From the NCBI GenBank assembly GCA_031549865.1, contig JAVBPE010000027.1, positions 1 through 34,118 on the forward strand: a DNA stretch of 34,118 bases. Direction: 5' to 3'. Made by a program: the position numbers and the translations under genes. Below the pieces are notes generated by a model. It had not been told where the DNA came from. It saw nothing but the letters and a program-made list of their open reading frames with translations, and made no database searches. Below are positions 30,938 to 34,118 of this stretch, in pieces. Source of the DNA: JAVBPE01 sp031549865 (GTDB lineage: Bacteria; Bacillota_I; Bacilli_A; Acholeplasmatales; Anaeroplasmataceae). Position 1 is the stretch's first letter, and each line of letters opens with the position of its first letter.

Positions 30938-32431
30938 CTACATACTTGCTTTGCTTAGCAATTCAAAAATTTGGCTTAATATTTGTTCGGCTTCTTTTTT
31001 ATTTAGGTTAATATTGCCATGAACTATCGTGTTGCGAACATCTCGTATTTGTCTAAAATTATTAGAATAATATTGGCTATCATAATATTTTTTATTGTTA
31101 TCATACCTTATGTATTTTTTTTCAAGTTCTTTATACGCTTCTAGAACTGCATATTCATAATTTTTCTCTTTCAATAATTTATCTACTCTATTATTTAAAC
31201 TGTCTTCATTGTTATTTAAAGATGAAACATATATTTTTAATGCATCATTCATATCATCATATCCTAAAAATTGCCTAAAATTTTTCATATCTTTATTAGA
31301 ATTTTTTTCAAAATTTCCTATAACGAAACATTTAATATTTTTAGATAAAAGATATTCTAACTCGCTAAGTACCATTTTATTATTATCTCTTAAATCTACA
31401 AAAGCAAAGTCAACTTGCTCCATTATAGAAAGAACTTTAGAAAAAATAATATCCCCAGGAACTAAATCATACATTGATGCAATGGTAATATTATTTTCAG
31501 AGAATAATGGCATTAACAACTCTTTATAATGCTCGAATTTTTCAACCACACAACTCAAAAAGCATATTTTCTTATATTTTTTATATTTTAATGATGTATC
31601 TACATCAATGTTTATTGAAGGCTTATCATTAAGCTTTTGCATCCAATAAGCATTTAGTTCTTTAAATAATTCTGTATATGCCTCTTTTTCTTTGCCTTTT
31701 TCGCAATTTAGAGAAATTGCTTTTACACCACGCCTAGTATATCTATCTATATTGCTTTGATTCGCATATGGTAAAATAACATAGGCTTTTCTACGCATGT
31801 TACCAAGTCTTTCTTCAATAATTCTCCATATTAGTCTAGTATCTGGATCATTAAAACTATACCCAATAAGCAAAGGCGTCTTAGTAATAAATAAGTTCGC
31901 AATAAACGTTGACAATATGGGGTTTTTATTTAAAAATAAATCATAATCTTTTTCGGTTAATACCATTCTGTTTGGATCACTCAAATCTCCGTGGAGTTTG
32001 TAGATACTAGTTGTTCCTTTAAAATTTGTTGATAACATACTTTCATTCGTAACAACATTACAATTAGTTTCATAAGATTTTTCAAGCAGACAATCAAAAT
32101 TGGTAGTTATTATTTGTTTGAATTTCAATTCGGCGAACGCCTTATGAGTTCCACTTGGAGCAATATTATGTATATTTAATAATTCAGTAATTTTTTCAAT
32201 CAACTTAGCTCTAGAAAATTCTTCTTCATAGTATGAAATAGCATCTATTGGTCCGTCATATACATAATTAAAAATATCTAATTCAATAGAGATTTTTTCT
32301 CCAAGTTCATTCCAATTTAAAGGTTTTTTCCCTTCTACATTTAATGAAAATCCCGCCCCAATTATAGGAATACAATTACCTTCCACAATATCCTCTAATA
32401 AAGATTTTGGAAGTAGCTTCAAATAACTCAT
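30938..32431 (-). CDS. SIR2 / TIR-like / HEPN defence protein
   Basis: A 497-aa protein with three parts. Residues 1-265 form a SIR2-like domain: GAGFS (25-29), TTNFD (109-113), KLHGD with His147 and GYSFNDP (190-196); such domains in phage defence break down NAD+. Residues 285-375 look like a TIR or nucleoside-deoxyribosyltransferase-like Rossmann domain (KKICFLSCVVEKF, VDFAFVDLRDN, LSELEYLLSKNIKCFVIG). Residues 420-497 resemble a HEPN domain with the RNase motif RNTIVH (466-471). Abortive infection through NAD+ loss or RNA cleavage is the likely theme. GGTG precedes the ATG. The gene stands between two immunity genes. Confidence 0.8.
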   Translation of the reverse strand: MSYLKLLPKSLLEDIVEGNCIPIIGAGFSLNVEGKKPLNWNELGEKISIELDIFNYVYDGPIDAISYYEEEFSRAKLIEKITELLNIHNIAPSGTHKAFAELKFKQIITTNFDCLLEKSYETNCNVVTNESMLSTNFKGTTSIYKLHGDLSDPNRMVLTEKDYDLFLNKNPILSTFIANLFITKTPLLIGYSFNDPDTRLIWRIIEERLGNMRRKAYVILPYANQSNIDRYTRRGVKAISLNCEKGKEKEAYTELFKELNAYWMQKLNDKPSINIDVDTSLKYKKYKKICFLSCVVEKFEHYKELLMPLFSENNITIASMYDLVPGDIIFSKVLSIMEQVDFAFVDLRDNNKMVLSELEYLLSKNIKCFVIGNFEKNSNKDMKNFRQFLGYDDMNDALKIYVSSLNNNEDSLNNRVDKLLKEKNYEYAVLEAYKELEKKYIRYDNNKKYYDSQYYSNNFRQIRDVRNTIVHGNINLNKKEAEQILSQIFELLSKASM

Positions 32432-32525
32432 TTAATCACCTTCTAGATAGTATTTTATCATAAAATGTCTATTTTTTGAAATCTATTTAAAACAATATAA
32501 ATCTAATCATTATTTTATAAAAAAG

Positions 32526-32636
32526 CATTCAAATGATATTTGACTGAGTATTGCTGGTAGGTTGTCGTAATGTTGAAAGCGAGATAACAATATCATGCAA
32601 CACTATTATCGCTATGGTTCGGTAACTATATTTTTG
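32526..32636. repeat. Structured intergenic repeat, copy C
   Basis: Aligned with copy B over about 85 bases (GGTAGGTTGTCGTAATGTTG, TATCATGCAACA, ATTATCGCTATGG, CGGTAACTATATTTTT) with around a fifth of positions different. It follows the terminator of the immunity gene at 32697. Confidence 0.6.
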
Positions 32637-32645
32637 ATAAAAAAA

Positions 32646-32671
32646 GAAGTCAACTTTTTATCGCTGACTTC
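32646..32671 (-). terminator. Terminator after immunity gene at 32697
   Basis: GAAGTCA pairs with TGACTTC and is followed by TTTTTTTATC on the minus strand, about 26 nt past the stop. Confidence 0.75.
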
Positions 32672-32696
32672 CGCGAAATAATCTTTTAATAAATTT

Positions 32697-33200
32697 TTAT
32701 CTATTGATAACTTGATATTGTATATTTTCTCCTTCACCTATAAGCATAAAACTCATAGATTTTAAAGTTTTATCTGCTTCTTCTCTATTTAAGAATTTTT
32801 GAAGTGTTTTCGAAAATTCTGTATTTTGAGAAATAATGGGTTCAAAACTTAGTTCTTTTTGTTTAAATACATCCCAATAGAGCGGTAAAAGTCTCATAGC
32901 ATCTCTCGAATCTATTGATTGAGATGCAATTTCAATAGCATTAAGTCCATTTGTAAAATATCTTTGATTACCTGTTCTTAAAGAATATGTAGCCATATTA
33001 AATCCAAATCCCATTAATAGCCAAGCAATTTCAATTGATACTTTTAGATTCTCGCTTTCCTTGTCTGGATTAAAGTTATCTAAGACTTTATTAATTTTTT
33101 CATCTTCTTCATCCATTAAAATTGGTACTATCATATTTTTTGAATTTTTTTGAAATACTCTTTTTTGAATCTCTTCTAAATTCTCAATTATCTTTTTCAT
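32697..33200 (-). CDS. Probable immunity protein for the right-edge Hint toxin
   Basis: A 167-aa soluble helical protein, no signal peptide, of no family I recognise. It begins MKKIIENLEEIQKRVFQKNS and has a central stretch SIEIAWLLMGFGFNMATYS. It starts 17 bases after the toxin stop with AAGGAG before ATG, and a terminator follows it, so toxin and this gene form a unit. Position makes it the immunity protein; binding to the toxin tip is inferred. Confidence 0.65.
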   Translation of the reverse strand: MKKIIENLEEIQKRVFQKNSKNMIVPILMDEEDEKINKVLDNFNPDKESENLKVSIEIAWLLMGFGFNMATYSLRTGNQRYFTNGLNAIEIASQSIDSRDAMRLLPLYWDVFKQKELSFEPIISQNTEFSKTLQKFLNREEADKTLKSMSFMLIGEGENIQYQVINR

Positions 33201-33217
33201 TTTTTCTCCTTAATCAC

Positions 33218-34118
33218 TTAGTGAGGTACTAAGTAATTTCCCTTCCATACATAACCTGCTTTATTTAGCATATCTAATTCTCGGGCAAATACTGTTGGAC
33301 CAGGATACATTGGATTACTCGAAATAAGATTTGCTGGTGTTATATCTGATGCTACAAGGAATTTTTGTCCGTTATCTATTCCACTTTGTATCCAAGCATC
33401 ATTTCTAGCTAATGTCCAGCTTGGATCATCTAATACATCAAAACCTTGCATGCCTTTAAATTTAGCTGTATCATCTAGTCTTCCGATAACTTTTACATCC
33501 TCAACAGCACATGTGTTGTGAACCAATATTCCCTCGCTACCAACATAGTAAGTATGATAGTCTTCTACTTCAAAATTATAGGTAGTTTCAGGTGTCTCTA
33601 GTTCTTCTGTTTCAAGCGATTCTATTGTACCATATTTTCCAGATGCTAACAATACATGCATTCCTGGTTTTAAGTCTTTTGATGCTACCCATTGACCATT
33701 ATGCTCACTATTGTTTCTACCTTCAAAGTTAACTAAACGAGTATCTGATGCTGTATTAAGAATATAGAACGGGTGTTCAGGTGTACATACAATTTCTTCA
33801 CTTTCACTTGGGTTCTCGTTTGGTGCTGTGTGGTTATTGATATAAGCATGAACCCAAGAATCGGTTTCTCCTCTAAATAAAGTTACGACTTCTTTTAATT
33901 CTTGCTCTTTAGTTTCTTCATTATAAGCCAAAACTTTATCTCCAATTTCAATGTTTTCTATTTTTTTATGGCCTGAGTCTGTTAAAATTGTCGTCCCTGC
34001 TATAAAACAATTTCCTTGTTTTGCGCAAGCATTATTTACTTGACCAGCATTATTACAAGCATATACCGCACTTGATATGCAATACATTAATGCACCTGTA
34101 GTAAAACCATCTATTAGT
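33218..34118 (-). CDS. Polymorphic toxin C-terminus with Hint domain (partial)
   Basis: The frame stays open to the window edge, upstream of the ATG at 34087 (IDGFTTGALMYCISSAVYAC), so this is the C-terminal part of a larger gene. Numbering from that ATG: a Hint autoprotease, 27-191, with NCFIAGTTILTDSG (Cys27), TPEH (102-105) and LVHN (188-191); then a toxin tip of about 98 aa with VIGRLDDTAKF, WTLARNDAWIQSGI, TVFARELDMLNKAGY and YLVPH. Hint domains cut after their final Asn to free the tip. I have seen this tip in Rhs- and CDI-like toxins but cannot name its activity. The immunity gene follows at 17 bases. The N-terminal export region is outside the window. Confidence 0.88.
   Translation of the reverse strand, partial: LIDGFTTGALMYCISSAVYACNNAGQVNNACAKQGNCFIAGTTILTDSGHKKIENIEIGDKVLAYNEETKEQELKEVVTLFRGETDSWVHAYINNHTAPNENPSESEEIVCTPEHPFYILNTASDTRLVNFEGRNNSEHNGQWVASKDLKPGMHVLLASGKYGTIESLETEELETPETTYNFEVEDYHTYYVGSEGILVHNTCAVEDVKVIGRLDDTAKFKGMQGFDVLDDPSWTLARNDAWIQSGIDNGQKFLVASDITPANLISSNPMYPGPTVFARELDMLNKAGYVWKGNYLVPH

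Overview
The window looks like part of a low-GC Bacillota chromosome, possibly a gut or Erysipelotrichia/Mollicutes-type lineage. It is AT-rich, with strong AGGAGG-type ribosome sites, a lipoprotein signal, an InlB-like secreted protein and a perfect CcpA cre box. TGA is a normal stop, seen in several ATGA start/stop overlaps, so the Mycoplasma code does not apply. The species cannot be named from the sequence. I see no rRNA, tRNA or CRISPR array.

Region 1 (about 200-9312, all minus strand) is a biosynthetic locus. In transcription order it holds a galacturonokinase-like GHMP kinase, a sugar-1-phosphate nucleotidyltransferase, an HPr-kinase/PEPCK-fold kinase, a small PqqD-like protein, an S26-type peptidase, an ABC exporter and a PF14907-type nucleotidyltransferase. 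A terminator follows. A strong promoter with a cre box then drives a secreted repeat protein and a 44-residue peptide with a YxxPxL leader motif; a TTG-start lipoprotein lies behind a hairpin. The kinase, PqqD and PF14907 trio is known from tailored lasso-peptide clusters, but no cyclase or B2-type protease is present here. A peptide or surface-protein tailoring system of undescribed type is the most interesting reading.

Region 2 (9.5-10.8 kb) is an orphan, 5'-truncated Hint-toxin tip with its immunity gene. It matches the Hint gene at the right edge (33.2-34.1 kb), which also has an immunity gene.

Region 3 (10.97-24.43 kb) is a defence island: a DUF1016/YhcG nuclease, a TOTE-type primase-helicase, a type III restriction-modification pair, a small serine resolvase, a two-gene Lamassu-like SMC plus DUF4297 nuclease system, and a large serine recombinase with a 47-aa partner. 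The recombinase may have mobilised the island.

Region 4 (24.4-30.3 kb) is a patchwork. It has a run of four hairpin repeats that may be transcribed, two small enzyme-like genes, an acidic protein, an ABC-2 efflux pair with a divergent TetR regulator, an excisionase-like protein and an XRE regulator. Two near-identical 28-bp direct repeats precede terminator-like leaders here.

Region 5 (30.4-34.1 kb) holds an Imm40-like immunity gene, a SIR2/TIR-like/HEPN protein, another immunity gene and the truncated Hint toxin. Related intergenic repeats follow all three immunity genes, which suggests exchangeable toxin-immunity cassettes.
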